The notes under the pieces were generated by a model, which saw nothing but the letters and a program-made list of their open reading frames with translations, ran no database searches and had not been told where the DNA came from. From the NCBI GenBank assembly GCA_958450865.1, contig CAUDNY010000001.1, positions 186,001 to 250,000 of the forward strand: a stretch of 64,000 bases of DNA, read 5' to 3'. Made by a program: the position numbers and the translations under genes. Of the stretch, positions 63,266 to 64,000 are shown piece after piece. This DNA comes from an uncultured Collinsella sp. (GTDB lineage: Bacteria; Actinomycetota; Coriobacteriia; Coriobacteriales; Coriobacteriaceae). How positions within the stretch are numbered: position 1 is the stretch's first letter; the number at the start of each line of letters is the position of its first letter.

Positions 63266-63571
63266 TTAGAACTTGTGGCCGCACTTCTTGCAGACGCGCA
63301 GCTTGTTCTTGCCGTCCTTCTCGTGACCGACGCGGGTAACCTTACCGCACTCGGGGCAAACGAGATTGACGTTGGAGGCGTCGATAGGAGCCTCCTGCGA
63401 AACGATGCCGCCCTGCTGGTTGGCAGCGTTGGGCTTGACGGCCTTCTTGACGACCGAAACGCCCTCGACAACGACCTTGTTCTCGGCGGGGAGAGCACGC
63501 AGGACAACGCCCTGCTTGCCGCGATCCTTACCAGAGAGAACCTGGACCTTATCGCCCTTCTTGATATACAT
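63266..63571 (-). CDS. rplX: 50S ribosomal protein L24
   Basis: The 101-residue protein starts [20 protein letters not shown] (KOW motif) and ends with four zinc-type cysteines ([18 protein letters not shown]). L24 begins assembly of the 50S subunit. It follows rplN by 13 bases as usual but is followed by a terminator rather than rplE. Confidence 0.97.
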   Translation of the reverse strand: MYIKKGDKVQVLSGKDRGKQGVVLRALPAENKVVVEGVSVVKKAVKPNAANQQGGIVSQEAPIDASNVNLVCPECGKVTRVGHEKDGKNKLRVCKKCGHKF

Positions 63572-63584
63572 ATATCTCCCCTAA

Positions 63585-63953
63585 CTACAGGGTCTCGGGA
63601 GCGAGCGAGACGATCTTCATGTACTTCTTGTCACGAAGCTCGCGAGCGACAGGCCCGAAGATACGGGTGCCGACGGGCGAACCATCGTTGTTGATGACAA
63701 CGCAGGCGTTCTCATCAAAGCGAATGTAGGAGCCATCCTTGCGGCGGATCTCCTTAACGGTGCGAACGACGACGCAACGGACAACGTCCTTCTTCTTGAC
63801 GTTGGCGCCAGGGGTAGCCTCCTGGACAGCACCGATGAACACATCGCCGATGCCTGCATAACGACGCTTGGAACCGCCAAGCACCTTGATGCAGCGAATC
63901 TTGCGAGCGCCGGAGTTGTCGGCGACGTTCAGCATGGTTTGCATCTGAATCAT
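63585..63953 (-). CDS. rplN: 50S ribosomal protein L14
   Basis: The 122-residue protein starts [20 protein letters not shown] and has [20 protein letters not shown] and the C-terminal [23 protein letters not shown] of L14. It is the first gene of the upstream part of the spc operon in this window. The 47 bases beyond it hold only its ribosome site. Confidence 0.98.
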   Translation of the reverse strand: MIQMQTMLNVADNSGARKIRCIKVLGGSKRRYAGIGDVFIGAVQEATPGANVKKKDVVRCVVVRTVKEIRRKDGSYIRFDENACVVINNDGSPVGTRIFGPVARELRDKKYMKIVSLAPETL

Positions 63954-64000
63954 GGTAGATGTTCCTCCGAACTAAGAACCGAAGAGAGGTGCGCTGCCTT

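Overview
The window looks like a gut actinobacterium of the class Coriobacteriia, most likely Collinsella or a close relative. The signs are a GC-rich backbone, an anaerobic selenium-molybdenum purine catabolism gene set, an IS200 remnant and a mannose-family PTS locus. The species is an inference; no rRNA or tRNA gene was seen.

The two ends carry one ribosomal (spc-type) operon that has been pulled apart. At the left end, on the minus strand, are rplE-rpsN-rpsH-rplF-rplR-rpsE-rpmD-rplO-secY-adk-map in normal order. Their usual upstream partners rplN and rplX sit at the far right end on the same strand. About 57 kb of unrelated genes lie between rplX and rplE. rplX is now followed by an intrinsic terminator and rplE is preceded by a promoter-like sequence, so the split looks regulated rather than broken.

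The interior has four blocks. (1) 6.6-16.5 kb and 36.3-47.2 kb are two halves of a selenium-dependent molybdenum hydroxylase and purine/uric-acid degradation cluster (xdhC, yqeB, yqeC, hyuA, mocA, ygeW, ygeY, dpaL, then xdh, polyferredoxin, ygfK, ssnA, xanthine permease, ridA). Each half has its own YheO-type regulator. (2) Between the halves, 16.6-36.2 kb is an accessory island. It is dominated by a nine-gene, AT-richer DNA phosphorothioation (Dnd-like) system at 20.1-33.7 kb: DndC, DUF4007, a large P-loop ATPase, DndA, a PLD-helicase, a 57-residue protein, DndD and two unassigned proteins. It also holds two DUF4143-type ATPase loci with strictly periodic iteron arrays, a DEDD exonuclease and a candidate type I toxin. 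(3) 47.6-53.0 kb has a U32 peptidase, an RluA pseudouridine synthase and an oxidoreductase/DeoR pair, with many intergenic palindromes. (4) 54.0-61.5 kb is a sugar locus: a LevR-like regulator, PTS IIB-IIC-IID-IIA, a GH172 enzyme and a ROK kinase. It suggests import and hydrolysis of a fructose- or arabinose-type disaccharide.

The strongest leads are the split ribosomal operon, the Dnd-like defence system with its own palindrome, internal promoter and hidden small ORF, the two exact-period iteron arrays (33 bp x4 and 23 bp x6) in front of DUF4143 genes, and a family of palindromic elements that overlap the stop codons of neighbouring genes.
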